Positions 1 to 8,958 of a stretch of DNA of 64,000 nucleotides are shown one piece after another. Location: NCBI RefSeq assembly GCF_004346225.1, contig NZ_SMAJ01000011.1, forward strand, positions 1 to 64,000. The letters are read 5' to 3'. The notes under the pieces were generated by a model. It searched no databases and was not told the origin of the DNA. It was given only the letters and a program-made list of their open reading frames with translations. Position numbers and translations under genes: made by a program. Numbering within the stretch: position 1 is the first letter of the stretch; each line of letters opens with the position of its first letter. This stretch comes from Paralcaligenes ureilyticus (GTDB taxonomy: Bacteria; Pseudomonadota; Gammaproteobacteria; Burkholderiales; Burkholderiaceae_B).

Positions 1-26
1 TGGCCCGGTTCTTGTTTCTTTGTCAT
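1..26 (-). CDS. 5' end of a CDS leaving the left edge (possibly IS3-type orfA)
   Basis: An ATG on the minus strand at 26-24 opens a frame reading M-T-K-K-Q-E-P-G up to the window edge. AAGGTG lies 5 bases upstream as a Shine-Dalgarno site, and an in-frame TAA sits just before it, so this is the first possible start in that frame. The basic start and the IS-end-like sequence upstream (61-87) suggest OrfA of an IS3-family transposase, but eight residues cannot prove this. Confidence 0.35.
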
Positions 27-87
27 GGAATCACCTTATAAATTAATAATGATTCACTTCAAAAGTGTCCTCCAAAATTAGACCACA
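1..87 (-). mobile_element. Candidate left end of an IS3-family insertion sequence
   Basis: Read on the minus strand from 87, the sequence starts TGTGGTCTAATTTTGGAGGA. It has a TG terminus and the length and layout of an IS3-family terminal inverted repeat, and a small ORF with a good RBS starts 61 bases inside. The sequence outside it (from 89) matches the long repeat at 5723-5805 and loses the match at this boundary, as expected for an insertion there. The other end and the transposase body lie outside the window, so the family call is inference. Confidence 0.4.
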
Positions 88-88
88 G

Positions 89-172
89 CAAACAGTGCGC
101 CCCTTGCCTCCCCAATCCAGGCGCTTGACGCAGCGGACTCAAGCTCGCCCGCCCGCCTGGGCCGCCGTCGCC
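89..172 (+). repeat. Long GC-rich repeat, copy A
   Basis: These 84 bases are nearly identical to the reverse complement of 5723-5805. They differ by a substitution and a one-base indel in the middle, around the CTCGCCC/TTCGCC segment. The 3' part (CCGCCTGGGCCGCCGTCGCC) recurs at 5926-5945, and a decayed fragment is seen near 3679-3698. Open frames across it are not convincing genes. It is probably part of a dispersed non-coding element. Confidence 0.7.
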
Positions 173-227
173 TTGCGTGGGTTTGCGGGACTGATTTTGT
201 AGGTGCTGTCTTGTCGTTGCCGATATT

Positions 228-291
228 GGCAGCCCTTGTAGTTGCCATTTCGTAGCGATGCTTTTGTAGCGGCACCCCTAGTGGGTGCCAT
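228..291 (+). repeat. REP elements: one decayed, one intact
   Basis: The intact copy (266-291) is GTAGC followed by the stem GGCACCC, loop CTAGT, stem GGGTGCC and then AT. A decayed AGCC-type copy precedes it at 228-248. The intact copy shares about 50 bases, including 3' flank (ATTGCTGTTTGCT), with the copy at 3726-3751, so the two may have spread as a longer unit. It lies downstream of the lysR-type gene's 3' end. Confidence 0.75.
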
Positions 292-364
292 TGCTGTTTG
301 CTTGCGCGGCTCTTGGGCTCAACATTGAGTGTCAGGAGAAAATTGTTAAGCCATTACATTGCGT

Positions 365-1321
365 TCAGAATTTCTTGAGCGCGTCGTGTGCCGCGGCATG
401 AATGATCTGGCGAAAGGGCTCTAGCACGGTGTCGGCTTTTATCGCATGGTTATAAACCAGCATGACGGTACTCGCCGGTAAGGCTGGGCGTACATTGAGT
501 ATTTTTACCAGACCCAGGCCAGCGTAACGACGGGCTATGGATTCGGGAACGATTGAAATAAAAGGGGTGTCGGCCACTAGTGCAAGATTGGATTCGAATG
601 TGCGCGTTTCAATTACCGACCTGATCGGTGGTAGTCCTTGGTCGTTCCAGAATCGATCCAGCACGGCTCTGGAAGTTGTTTCAAGCGACGGCAAAATCCA
701 TTCCTGATCAGCCAGTACTGCCAGATCGATAGTGCGTTTCCCGAATGTCCGGTTCCCGGCACTGCAAACGATAAGAGGACGCTCTTCGTAGAGCCGTTCA
801 GCCATGAAGTCGCTGCTGATTCCAGCCGCTCCTGCTACGTGCCGCATGATGGCGAAGTCCAGTTTTTCCTTGCAGAGCGCGTCAAAGAGCAGAATGGAAC
901 TGTCTTCGATAACGTTCATTCGAAAAACGGGAAGGCCACTTGACGCGTGGTCTCCAGATGACTGCGAATGTACTCGACTTAGCAGATAGGGCATCACGGA
1001 ATGCATGGCTCGCGGTATGCAACCCAGCTTTACGGTCGAGCCGGAGGCATCGGTAATTTTGTCCAGCCGCTCTATGCCGCGCAATACGAAGCGAGCTTGG
1101 GTGATAACGGCTTTTCCTCGAATAGTTGGCTTGCTGCCGTGCACAGAGCGTTCGAAGACGCGAGCTCCTAGCCGATCTTCCGCCTCGGACAACAGTCGGG
1201 ATAGCGCTGGTTGAGGCATGCCAAGGCTGATAGCGGCACGATGCACTGAACTGTGGTCGGCGATCGATACCAGGGCTTCAATATGGCGACGCTGCAGAGG
1301 TTTTTTTGCGGGGACTGTCAT
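365..1321 (-). CDS. LysR-family transcriptional regulator
   Basis: This 318-residue protein has an N-terminal winged helix-turn-helix (residues about 10-70; SSVHRAAISLGMPQPALSRL is the recognition region) and a LysR substrate-binding domain to the C-terminus. The ATG at 1321 is preferred; a longer reading would need a TTG at 1339. It is divergent from the enolase-superfamily gene at 1461, separated by an AT-rich spacer with two TGATG/CATCA inverted repeats. It probably controls that gene and the following binding-protein gene. The inducer is unknown; a sugar acid is the natural guess from the neighbours. Confidence 0.9.
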   Translation of the reverse strand: MTVPAKKPLQRRHIEALVSIADHSSVHRAAISLGMPQPALSRLLSEAEDRLGARVFERSVHGSKPTIRGKAVITQARFVLRGIERLDKITDASGSTVKLGCIPRAMHSVMPYLLSRVHSQSSGDHASSGLPVFRMNVIEDSSILLFDALCKEKLDFAIMRHVAGAAGISSDFMAERLYEERPLIVCSAGNRTFGKRTIDLAVLADQEWILPSLETTSRAVLDRFWNDQGLPPIRSVIETRTFESNLALVADTPFISIVPESIARRYAGLGLVKILNVRPALPASTVMLVYNHAIKADTVLEPFRQIIHAAAHDALKKF

Positions 1322-1341
1322 GACTGTTTGGCCTGGCAATA

Positions 1342-1400
1342 TGATGTATTTTTTAGCATCACGCTATAGCAATAATATATCATTTACATCATTTTTGATG
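1342..1400. promoter_or_regulatory. Candidate LysR operator region
   Basis: The divergent promoter region holds TGATG-N10-CATCA (1342-1361) and, 25 bp on, CATCA-TTTT-TGATG (1387-1400). Paired inverted repeats with the same half-sites in a LysR divergent promoter fit the usual recognition and activation site arrangement. No experimental support; inferred from symmetry and position. Confidence 0.45.
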
Positions 1401-1460
1401 ACAGCTATATTGGCCGGAGATCGTAAGTGTCATCGTATCCATGCGCCTGGAAGCCAATTC

Positions 1461-2621
1461 ATGAAAATCAAGAAAGTCGAATGCCTTATTGTCCATCCCA
1501 GTTGGAGAAAGAACCTGGTTTTTGTCCGTGTTGAAACGGATGACGGTATTGTCGGCTGGGGTGAGGCCTACAGCCAGTACGACCGCGATCGTGCAATCGC
1601 TGCGCAGGTGGAAGAGCTTGGGCAGTATCTGGTGGGGCGTGATGCTTTCCACATTCGGCATTTCGTCCAGATCGCATTCGATGATTACGCGCAACGCCGA
1701 TCGTCGCTGGAGTACTGGTGCGCGCTATCGGGAATCGAACAAGCCCTTTGGGACATAGCCGGGAAGGCCGTGGGGCAACCGGTGTACAACCTGCTGGGAG
1801 GGCCATGCCGCCAGAAGATACGCGTGTACGCCAATGGCTGGAGCTACAAGATGCAGAAACCGGACGATTTCGCACGAGCCGCCGAAAGCGTCGCCCGGAC
1901 AGGGTTTACCGCGATGAAATTCGACCCTTTGCCCAGGCCTTGGCGCACCTATGTGCCAAAGGAGCATATACGCCACTCGGTTGAGGTTCTTCGCGCTGTT
2001 CGGGATGCGGTTGGCCCGGATGTTGACCTGCTCTTGGATATCCACAGGCGTTTGGCGCCTATGCACGCCATCAGCTTGGCGAATGCTCTGGCGGAGTTTG
2101 AACCTTATTGGTTTGAAGAGCCTTGCCAGGTCGAAAATCTGGATGCATTGGCAGAGGTTCGCGCGGCGAGCCCTATTCCGGTGGTTAGCGGGGAGGCAAT
2201 GTATGGCCGGGCCGATTTCCGTCGATTGTTCCGGGAGCGTGCCGTGGACATCATCAATCCGGATGTTTCCAACTGTGGAGGCATTCTAGAGTTGATGTTC
2301 ATAGCCGCTGCGGCAGAATCCGAAATGATCGCGGTGTCCCCCCATAACTACAACTCAACCACTTTGTCGCTGTCGGCGACCGTGCACGCGGCAGCCTGCA
2401 TGCCGAATTTCATTATTACCGAATATTTTCTGCCCTACGAGGAGTTCGGCCGCGTGGTGGCACGCAACCCGCTTGTGCCTGTAAATGGCTATATCACTTT
2501 GCCGGAGGGGCCCGGACTAGGATTGGACGTTATCGAAGATGCTGTGCGTGCCCGGCCGTATCAAGGTTATCCCGCAAGGACATTTCGTGCGAGCGAGGAT
2601 GATGTCCCAATGGGGCTTTGA
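1461..2621 (+). CDS. Mandelate racemase/muconate lactonizing enzyme family dehydratase (galactonate dehydratase-like)
   Basis: This 386-residue enolase-superfamily enzyme has an N-terminal capping domain and a C-terminal barrel. Visible catalytic landmarks are the Mg ligands in LLDIHRR, WFEEP and VSGEAMY and the base-region SPHNYN. The pattern is closest to D-galactonate/mannonate-type sugar-acid dehydratases, which abstract an alpha proton and eliminate water. The ATG at 1461 is chosen because the MLE fold starts at once (MKIKKVECLIV); an upstream extension is not conserved-looking. The downstream Bug-type binding protein suggests uptake and dehydration of a sugar acid; the exact substrate is not readable. 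Confidence 0.85.
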   Translation: MKIKKVECLIVHPSWRKNLVFVRVETDDGIVGWGEAYSQYDRDRAIAAQVEELGQYLVGRDAFHIRHFVQIAFDDYAQRRSSLEYWCALSGIEQALWDIAGKAVGQPVYNLLGGPCRQKIRVYANGWSYKMQKPDDFARAAESVARTGFTAMKFDPLPRPWRTYVPKEHIRHSVEVLRAVRDAVGPDVDLLLDIHRRLAPMHAISLANALAEFEPYWFEEPCQVENLDALAEVRAASPIPVVSGEAMYGRADFRRLFRERAVDIINPDVSNCGGILELMFIAAAAESEMIAVSPHNYNSTTLSLSATVHAAACMPNFIITEYFLPYEEFGRVVARNPLVPVNGYITLPEGPGLGLDVIEDAVRARPYQGYPARTFRASEDDVPMGL

Positions 2622-2673
2622 CTCCACACGCAGGTTAATGCCGCCGGTCTGAGCCGGAGGAGGAGACGGAAAA

Positions 2674-3630
2674 ATGAAAAATACATGGATTGCTCGATTG
2701 TTATTGGTCGGCGTGAGCCTGTTGCTATGGAGTTCCCCTAGCCTGGCGAGCTATCCCGACAAACCAATACATTTCATTTGCACTTCGGCTGCGGGGTCTT
2801 CGCTAGACCTGATGATGCGGACTTTGGCCAAATTTTTGGGGGGCGAATTAAAACAGACAGTCATCGTAGAAAACAGACCTGGAGGCACTGGGGCCGTTGG
2901 GATGGGCGTAGCGACCAATGCGCCCGCGGATGGCTATACCGTCGTCTCCGCGACTGGCTCAACGTCATTTTTCATGGCGGAGGGAAAATCGTCTTATACG
3001 ACGAATGATTTTATCTTTCTAAGAGGCCTGCAGGCCGAGCCATCGGCAATTGCGGTACGAAAGGACAGCAAGTTTCACACGCTGCCGCAGCTTGTCGAAG
3101 CGTTACGCAAGGATCCCGATAAAATCAATATTGGAGGTTACGCCGCCGCCGGTTTTCATCAGTTCGTTTACTACCGCCTGCAGCAGGCGGCTCGTTTCGA
3201 GGGAGTATGGGTTCCATTTCAGGGAGGCAATCAAGCCGTCATGGCCTTGATGGGCGGGTTTCTGGATGCTGCCGTCATTACGCCAAGTTCGGCCTTGCCA
3301 CAGCTGCGACACGGTGACCTTCGCTTGCTGGCGATTAGTACTCCAGAGCGCGATCATTATTTTCCCGATGTGCCTACCTTTAAAGAACAGGGCTATGACG
3401 TAGTGGAAGCCCTTTGGCGCGGCGTCATGGTCAAGACGGGAACGCCGCCCGATGTCATTGCCGTCCTTTCCTCCGCCATGGACCGTGTGGAAGCAAATCC
3501 GGCCTGGAAGAAATTTATGACGCAGAACGTGCAGTCTCCATTGAATATAACGGGTGAAGAAATGCAGAATTATGTGATCGGGGAAGTGGCGGAACGGCGT
3601 AAGTTTTTACAGACTATAGGCGCGAAGTAG
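2674..3630 (+). CDS. Bug/TctC-family tripartite tricarboxylate transporter substrate-binding protein
   Basis: This 318-residue periplasmic protein has a signal peptide (residues 1 to about 25, cut near SLASYP). The Bug-family start YPDKPIHFIC and the ligand-loop segments VENRPGGTGAVG and ADGYT are visible. A strong GGAGGAGGAG Shine-Dalgarno precedes the ATG. It lies 52 bases after the dehydratase gene and is probably cotranscribed. No TctA/TctB membrane subunits are nearby, which is typical of orphan Bug proteins in Alcaligenaceae. The ligand is probably a carboxylate or sugar acid. Confidence 0.88.
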   Translation: MKNTWIARLLLVGVSLLLWSSPSLASYPDKPIHFICTSAAGSSLDLMMRTLAKFLGGELKQTVIVENRPGGTGAVGMGVATNAPADGYTVVSATGSTSFFMAEGKSSYTTNDFIFLRGLQAEPSAIAVRKDSKFHTLPQLVEALRKDPDKINIGGYAAAGFHQFVYYRLQQAARFEGVWVPFQGGNQAVMALMGGFLDAAVITPSSALPQLRHGDLRLLAISTPERDHYFPDVPTFKEQGYDVVEALWRGVMVKTGTPPDVIAVLSSAMDRVEANPAWKKFMTQNVQSPLNITGEEMQNYVIGEVAERRKFLQTIGAK

Positions 3631-3725
3631 TTTTCGTGATCTTAAAAGCGTTCGTTTTTTGAATCGTTTGTGGGCAGAGCGGCGACGGCGCTCAGGCCTA
3701 ATTTTGTAGCGACGTATTAATACTT

Positions 3726-3775
3726 GTAGCGGCACCCCTAGTGGGTGCCATTGCTGTTTGCTCGCATGGCTCTCC
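3726..3775 (+). repeat. REP element (CACC type) with extended flank
   Basis: GTAGC at 3726 is followed by the perfect stem GGCACCC/GGGTGCC with loop CTAGT. The next 25 bases resemble the flank of the copy at 266-291. A decayed piece of the long GC-rich repeat lies just before it (3679-3698). The element sits between two convergent genes, where its hairpin could also end transcription. Confidence 0.8.
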
Positions 3776-3795
3776 GGCCCAACCTCGGGCTTCCG

Positions 3796-4839
3796 CTATT
3801 GGGCTTCCATGGGGCGGGCCCATGCGTTTAGCGGCAATGGCGGTGCTTCCCGCCAGATACGGTGCAACGTGGTCCACAGCGCATCCAGCGCCGGCGGCGA
3901 GGGCCAGCGTGTGGGCACGACCGCTCGCCATGTGCCGTCCGGATTTCGTTCCGCCAGGCGAAAGCGGAACGAGTAATAGCCCACGCCCAGACCCATGCGC
4001 AGGTCGGTGGCGATCAGTTGGCCCTGAATCTCGTCGTACCGCAGCCAGTTGCCGGTGAACCACTGCAGGCGGGTCAGCCAAGGCAGTATGGGCGTTGCAG
4101 GAAGTATCGAGGTATGCAGCGGCTGCTCGATGAGTTCCGCTGGCTGGTTGTCGAACACGCCGGCTATCGCTTCGATATAGTGATCATCGCCTGTGCGCGC
4201 CACAACGCGCCACAGCAAAATACTGAAAGGTTCGGGCGTGGAGAACATAGCCTGGACCGCAACGCCTTTATGTGCCAGCTGTGCATGTACACGCGCCTCG
4301 ATAGTGGCCTTCAAGCCTATGGATAAGGCCACGTAAGCAACACTGATCCCCAGCGCCCAATGCGCGGCACGCAGAGTGCGCGGCGTGGCTCCGGCAATCA
4401 GGCCCGCCAGGCCGGCAAGCAGCAAGGGGAGGGTGTAGAACGGATCGATGATGAATAGGCTGGACCAACTGGTGGGCACAGGCTTGAATGGCCAGAACAA
4501 CTGCGTGCCATAACTGGTAAAGGCATCGAGCAGCGGGTGCGTGACCAGCACTAGCCACACAGCCAGAAACAGGCGGCTCGCGCCATAGCCTTGCGCGGGC
4601 CGCCAGCGCCGCAGACCCCAGGCCAATACCGCCGCAAGCGCCGTCAGCACAAACAGAGAATGAGAAAAGCTGCGATGGCTGATCATGGCCGCAACAGGAT
4701 TGGCGTGACGGATCAGCACATCCAGGTCAGGCAGGGTAGCCAGGACGGCGCCTGCCACATAAGCTTTCCGGCCGTGAGCGCGTCCCAGCAGGGTGCCGGA
4801 AATGCACGCGCCCATCACTGCGTGGGTTATCGAATCCAT
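3796..4839 (-). CDS. YdjM/DUF457-type inner-membrane metal-dependent hydrolase family protein
   Basis: This 347-residue protein has several N-terminal membrane helices and the family signature MDSITHAVMGA, HRSFSHSL and THPLLDAFTSYG, which supply conserved His/Asp residues thought to bind metal. The last 150 residues are a soluble domain. The family includes the LexA-regulated YdjM of E. coli; its substrate is not known. It is convergent with the Bug-protein gene and divergent from nothing obvious; the next gene (4936) reads the same way. Confidence 0.8.
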   Translation of the reverse strand: MDSITHAVMGACISGTLLGRAHGRKAYVAGAVLATLPDLDVLIRHANPVAAMISHRSFSHSLFVLTALAAVLAWGLRRWRPAQGYGASRLFLAVWLVLVTHPLLDAFTSYGTQLFWPFKPVPTSWSSLFIIDPFYTLPLLLAGLAGLIAGATPRTLRAAHWALGISVAYVALSIGLKATIEARVHAQLAHKGVAVQAMFSTPEPFSILLWRVVARTGDDHYIEAIAGVFDNQPAELIEQPLHTSILPATPILPWLTRLQWFTGNWLRYDEIQGQLIATDLRMGLGVGYYSFRFRLAERNPDGTWRAVVPTRWPSPPALDALWTTLHRIWREAPPLPLNAWARPMEAQ

Positions 4840-4935
4840 GAAAAACTTTCGGGGCGAACCATCGTGGTATTTATCCGGTTTTACAGTGAAGAAGGCGCTG
4901 TTGGCTTCACGGACATAAAAGGCCGTGGTTCGGCG

Positions 4936-5352
4936 TCACGAACGAACATTAACGATCGTTGCCTGCATGATGGCAATCACCTTGTGGGTGGTCCCCGAGA
5001 TGGCCCGGACCTCTCCTGTGCAGACCGTGAGAAGCTTGCCCGAATTCTGTACCTTTCCGATGGCCAGGAATTGTTCGCCGATCGCTGGGCGTAAAAAATT
5101 AATTTTGAACTCGGCCGTGACAACTTCGCACTCGGGCGGCGCTTTGGTCAACGCGGCATATCCGCATGCGCTGTCAACGACACTTGTTATTGCGCCGGCA
5201 TGAACATAGCCATGCTGCTGAGAAAGCCGCTCGGAGAATGGCAGCTCTATTTGCACTTCACCGTCTGCGACCGACACAAGGTGCGCTCCAAGCGTTGCCA
5301 TCAGGCCCTGCGCTGCAAAGCTGGCTGTAATTCGTTCCTGAATGTCATTCAT
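4936..5352 (-). CDS. PaaI-family hotdog thioesterase
   Basis: This 138-residue single hotdog domain has the PaaI-type motif HGYVHAGAITSVVDSACGYAA near residues 47-67, which includes the catalytic-face His-Gly and Asp. The family hydrolyses acyl-CoA thioesters, often phenylacetyl-type or medium-chain ones. The ATG at 5352 gives the usual family length. It stands alone; the flanks do not fix the substrate. Confidence 0.85.
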   Translation of the reverse strand: MNDIQERITASFAAQGLMATLGAHLVSVADGEVQIELPFSERLSQQHGYVHAGAITSVVDSACGYAALTKAPPECEVVTAEFKINFLRPAIGEQFLAIGKVQNSGKLLTVCTGEVRAISGTTHKVIAIMQATIVNVRS

Positions 5353-5554
5353 AGGAAAAATAGACCTTTTGATTGGGAGTGCATGACGCCCGACCGTTGC
5401 GATACGGGCCGATTGGATACGAGCTGATGAATCTTCGAATTCGGTGTTCTCCCGATTTTATCGGACGGGTGCGCAGAGTGGTTGCCCCCGATAGTCTAAC
5501 TGAAGCGTCTTGGCTGCCAGTGATTTTTGCACAATGATTTTGGCAGCTACTGTT

Positions 5555-5624
5555 GGCAGCCACAAGGGCTGCCACTACATACTCCGCAGGTATGTTTTGT
5601 AGCGGCACCCCTTGTGGGTGCCAT
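5555..5624. repeat. REP pair with GTAG ends facing inward
   Basis: The left copy (5555-5580, minus) has the stem GGCAGCC/GGCTGCC. The right copy (5599-5624, plus) has GGCACCC/GGGTGCC. Their GTAG ends face each other across a short spacer that is itself palindromic (CTACATAC ... GTATGTTTTGTAG). The 5353-5554 stretch before it holds no gene that I can support. Confidence 0.8.
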
Positions 5625-5722
5625 TGAGAGAAAATAGGCGTCGTGACGAGGCATACATGACGCCCAACACTTACGGCATGGATCGATTGGGCCGGATTTT
5701 CCTCAATATACAAGTTCGAAGC

Positions 5723-5945
5723 GGCGACGGCGGCCCAGGCGGGCGGCGAACTTGAGTCCGCTGCGTCAAGCGCCTGGATTGGGGAGGCAAGGGGCGCACT
5801 GTTTGAGCAGGAAGCTTGCGAACAGCCCGGGGGGCTGTTCGCCCTGCGAGTTTGCGCACCGCCCCAATCCAGGCGCTTGACGCAGGCAGTCCTGGCAACG
5901 CCAGGACCGGACGAAGTGAGCACGCCCGCCTGGGCCGCCGTCGCC
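5723..5945. repeat. Long nested inverted repeat, copies B and C of the GC-rich repeat
   Basis: The left arm (5723-5805) is the reverse complement of copy A at 89-172. The right arm (5862-5945) repeats CCCCAATCCAGGCGCTTGAC and the terminal CCGCCTGGGCCGCCGTCGCC in the opposite direction. Between the arms is a perfect 11-bp hairpin, GCGAACAGCCC/GGGCTGTTCGC (5818-5842). The right arm also contains a GTCCTGGC/GCCAGGAC hairpin. REPs at 5599 and 5980 bound the whole stretch. No coding signal. Confidence 0.7.
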
Positions 5946-5979
5946 GCGGGTTAAGAACCTATGTATGTCAATAAAAACA

Positions 5980-6005
5980 ATGGCACCCACAAGGGGTGCC
6001 GCTAC
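5980..6005 (-). repeat. REP element (CACC type)
   Basis: It is intact on the minus strand: GTAGC, stem GGCACCC, loop CTTGT, stem GGGTGCC, AT. Together with the plus-strand copy at 5599 it encloses the long inverted repeat, with GTAG at both outer ends. It lies 48 bases past the pta stop. Confidence 0.8.
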
Positions 6006-6052
6006 AAAAACCAGTACCGTTGCAAAACCAGTGCCGCCACAGAAACCAGTGC

Positions 6053-7051
6053 CTACAACCCCTGCGCCTGCACCGCCGTCACCGCAATCACGTTGAAAAC
6101 GTCCTCCGCGCTACATCCCCGCGACAAATCATTCGCAGGCCTGTTCAGCCCCTGCAGCACAGGCCCTATTGCCCATGCGTGTCCCAGCCTTTCAGTCAGC
6201 TTGTAGCCAATATTGCCGGCATCCAGATTAGGGAAAATCAGCACATTGGCTTCGCCCTTGACCTGAGAATCGACCACCTTTCGTGCCGCAATCGAAGGCA
6301 CAATCGCTGCATCGAGCTGCACCTCGCCATCGACCGCCAGCGCCGGATCCTTCTCCCGCAGCAAAGCCGTTGCATGAGCCACCTTGCGTACATCGTGATG
6401 GTGCGCGCTGCCGCTCGTGGAAAACGACAGCATTGCCACCTTCGGTTCTACCCCCAACAACTGCCGTGCACTGTTGGCAGCCGCCAAAGCAATATCGGCC
6501 AGCTCTTCTTCGTTAGGGTTCACCACCAAGGCGCAGTCCGAAAAAATCATGGCCGACGTATCCCCATGAAACGGCTCTTCGCGCAGCATGATGAAAAAGC
6601 TCGACACCAGCCGCGTACCGGGCTTGGCGCCTATCAATTGAATCGCGCTGCGCACCACGTCGGCCGTAGTGTGCGCCGCGCCGGACACCGACCCGTCAGC
6701 GTGACCCAGCCGCACCATAAGGGCGGCAAAGGTCAGCGGCGCCAGCGCCGCTTCGGCCGCCTGTTCGGGTGTCATGCCGCGCTTATGGCGTAAATCGAGG
6801 AGGGTCTGAGTGATTTCCGGCAATAGTGCAGACGTGCCCGGCTCGATCAACCGCATCGCGCTCAGATCGAGACCGTGCTTGGCGGCGAGCGCCGTGATGG
6901 CTTCGCACCGGCCCACCATGTATATCTTTGCAATCTGTTCTTTTGCGGCGCGGGCCGCAGCCTGCAGCACTCGCAGATCTTCGCCCTCGCACAGCACGAT
7001 GCGCTGCGGCGATCGGCGTGCCTGCGCTAATAATCGATCTAGTGCATTCAT
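6053..7051 (-). CDS. pta: Phosphate acetyltransferase
   Basis: This 332-residue protein is the single PTA/PTB catalytic domain, without the N-terminal regulatory domains of long Pta. Recognisable stretches are [15 protein letters not shown], the SSFFIMLRE segment, [15 protein letters not shown] and [12 protein letters not shown]. It converts acetyl phosphate and CoA to acetyl-CoA, and sits 104 bases downstream of xsc, which makes acetyl phosphate, so the two form the lower taurine pathway. The ATG at 7051 has a CGGAG-like RBS; a longer frame to 7243 runs into the xsc 3' end. Confidence 0.92.
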   Translation of the reverse strand: MNALDRLLAQARRSPQRIVLCEGEDLRVLQAAARAAKEQIAKIYMVGRCEAITALAAKHGLDLSAMRLIEPGTSALLPEITQTLLDLRHKRGMTPEQAAEAALAPLTFAALMVRLGHADGSVSGAAHTTADVVRSAIQLIGAKPGTRLVSSFFIMLREEPFHGDTSAMIFSDCALVVNPNEEELADIALAAANSARQLLGVEPKVAMLSFSTSGSAHHHDVRKVAHATALLREKDPALAVDGEVQLDAAIVPSIAARKVVDSQVKGEANVLIFPNLDAGNIGYKLTERLGHAWAIGPVLQGLNRPANDLSRGCSAEDVFNVIAVTAVQAQGL

Positions 7052-7155
7052 GGCCGTGCGCTCCGTTGGTGGGTGTATAAAAAATGGAGCCCCCTCATCG
7101 ATCAACGCAGCGAATATGAGATCGACGTTAAAGAGAGAGCCCCATGTAAAGCAGT

Positions 7156-8958
7156 TTATACGTAGTCTTTGTACTTCGGAAGGAAACGAACCGGTTTGGA
7201 CAAAGCGTCGCGCCGGAACGGATCGCCCAGCTCGCGCGTGCACATGATTTCGACTATCGTTGTCTTGCCGTGATTCATTTGCAGATCGATCGCCTTTTTA
7301 AGCGCGGGGCCCACATCTTCGAGCCTGTCGACCGTGATGCCTTCGGCTCCCATGGCCTTGGCGATACCCGCAAAGCTCTGGTTGTCGAGCTCACCGGCCA
7401 CGAAGCGGCGGTTGTAGAAATCAACCTGGTTTTTCTTCTCGGCGCCCCATTGGCGGTTGTGGAAGACCACCGCGGTGACCGGAATATTGTGGCGCACGCA
7501 GGTCATGGTTTCCATCAGACTCATCCCCCAGGCTCCGTCGCCGGCATACGATACGGCGGGGCGTTCGGGCGCGGCCACCTTGGCGCCAATGATCGTCGGG
7601 AAGGCATAGCCGCAGTTTCCAAAGCTCATGGCGGCAAAGAAGCTGCGCGGCTTCTCGAAGCGCAGATAGCTGTTGGCAACTGAATTGATGTTGCCGATGT
7701 CGGTCGAGACCATCACGTCAGGGGGCATGGCTTTTTCAAGCTCGCGCAGAACCTGGCGCGGGTGCAGATAGCGGCCCGGCTCTTTGCTTTGCTCGGCGAT
7801 CATGTCCAGGCTGAAGGGATCTTTCTCATGGGTCCATTCGTCCAGTTCTTTTTCCCACGAAGCCTTTTCAGCCTTGATTTCTTTGGCGCGGGCTTCTTTG
7901 CTGGCATCGCAAACCAGCTTCTTGCCGGCCAAGCGTTGCGTCAGCGCAATGGCGCTTGCCTTGGCGTCGCCGCAGATACCGACCGAAATTTTCTTGACCA
8001 GGCCCAGCATTTTGTTGTCGGCGTCGATCTGGATGATCTTGGCGTCTTTGGGCCAGTAGTCCAGGCCGTGCTGGGGCAGCGTGCCGAAAGGTCCGAGGCG
8101 TGTGCCCAGGGCCAGCACGACGTCGGCGCGGGCAATGAGTTTCATGGCGGCCTTGGAGCCTTGATAGCCCAGGGGGCCGCACCACAGAGGGTGGCTGGCG
8201 GGGAAGGAGTCGTTATGCAGGTAGCTGTTGACGACCGGCGCGCCCAGGCGCTCGGCGAGCGCTTTGCACTCTTCGACCGCGTCGGCCATCACCACTCCGC
8301 CGCCCGAGATAATGACCGGGAACTTGGCGTGCGCCAGAATTTCAGCGGCTTCGTTCAGGCTGTTTTCGCCGCCCGCGCCGCGATCCAGGCGTTGGGGTTT
8401 GGGGATTTCGGCTTTGATTTCGCCGTAGAAATAGTCGCGCGGAATGTTCAGTTGAGTAGGACCCATTTCCGACAGGGCGCGATCGAAGCAGCGCCCGGTG
8501 TATTCGGCCATGCGGGCCGGATGGGTAACGTGGCCCTGGTATTTGGTGAATTCCTGGAACATGGGTAGCTGATTGGCCTCCTGGAAGCCGCCCAGGCCGA
8601 TGCCCATGGTGCCGGCTTCAGGGGTGACGATCACGACCGGTGAATGGGCCCAATAGGCGGCTGCAATGGCGGTGACGCAATTGCTGATGCCTGGGCCGTT
8701 TTGGCCAATGACCACACCGTGGCGGCCGCTCACGCGGGCGTAGCCGTCGGCCATGTGGCCGGCGCCTTGTTCGTGCACGACGGGAATCAGGCGGATGCCT
8801 GCCGGCGCGAAAATATCCATGGCATCCATGAACGCCGAGCCCATGATGCCGAACATTTCTGTGACGCCATTGGCGGCCATGGTTTCAACAAAGGCCTCGG
8901 ACGGCGTCATCTTTTGCGGGCCGGGGGCGGGAGCAGGAGTAGGTTTGCTGGAGCTCAT
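7156..8958 (-). CDS. xsc: Sulfoacetaldehyde acetyltransferase
   Basis: This 600-residue ThDP-dependent enzyme cleaves sulfoacetaldehyde with phosphate to sulfite and acetyl phosphate in the cytosol. The N-terminal Pyr domain holds the ThDP-activating Glu in [16 protein letters not shown]. The C-terminal PP domain has the [12 protein letters not shown] cofactor motif. The run [12 protein letters not shown] is typical of Xsc. The ATG at 8958 is preceded by AGGAAGAG. pta follows, and tauXY and tauABC lie nearby, so the taurine role is secure from context. Confidence 0.95.
   Translation of the reverse strand: MSSSKPTPAPAPGPQKMTPSEAFVETMAANGVTEMFGIMGSAFMDAMDIFAPAGIRLIPVVHEQGAGHMADGYARVSGRHGVVIGQNGPGISNCVTAIAAAYWAHSPVVIVTPEAGTMGIGLGGFQEANQLPMFQEFTKYQGHVTHPARMAEYTGRCFDRALSEMGPTQLNIPRDYFYGEIKAEIPKPQRLDRGAGGENSLNEAAEILAHAKFPVIISGGGVVMADAVEECKALAERLGAPVVNSYLHNDSFPASHPLWCGPLGYQGSKAAMKLIARADVVLALGTRLGPFGTLPQHGLDYWPKDAKIIQIDADNKMLGLVKKISVGICGDAKASAIALTQRLAGKKLVCDASKEARAKEIKAEKASWEKELDEWTHEKDPFSLDMIAEQSKEPGRYLHPRQVLRELEKAMPPDVMVSTDIGNINSVANSYLRFEKPRSFFAAMSFGNCGYAFPTIIGAKVAAPERPAVSYAGDGAWGMSLMETMTCVRHNIPVTAVVFHNRQWGAEKKNQVDFYNRRFVAGELDNQSFAGIAKAMGAEGITVDRLEDVGPALKKAIDLQMNHGKTTIVEIMCTRELGDPFRRDALSKPVRFLPKYKDYV

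Noticed and set aside
78-275. Minus-strand frame of 65 residues across the first repeat
   Set aside because: It covers the dispersed GC-rich repeat and a REP copy, has no RBS and matches no family.
3796-4839. Plus-strand frames inside the YdjM-like gene
   Set aside because: They are frame shadows in GC-rich DNA; the minus frame has membrane segments and family motifs.
5345-5990. Overlapping minus-strand frames of 74-192 residues
   Set aside because: They are driven by the GC-rich inverted repeat and REPs; composition is Pro/Arg/Ser-rich in all frames with no domain.
7051-7243. N-terminal extension of pta by 64 residues
   Set aside because: It overlaps the end of xsc, lacks homology to Pta and has no RBS; ATG 7051 starts at the conserved fold.
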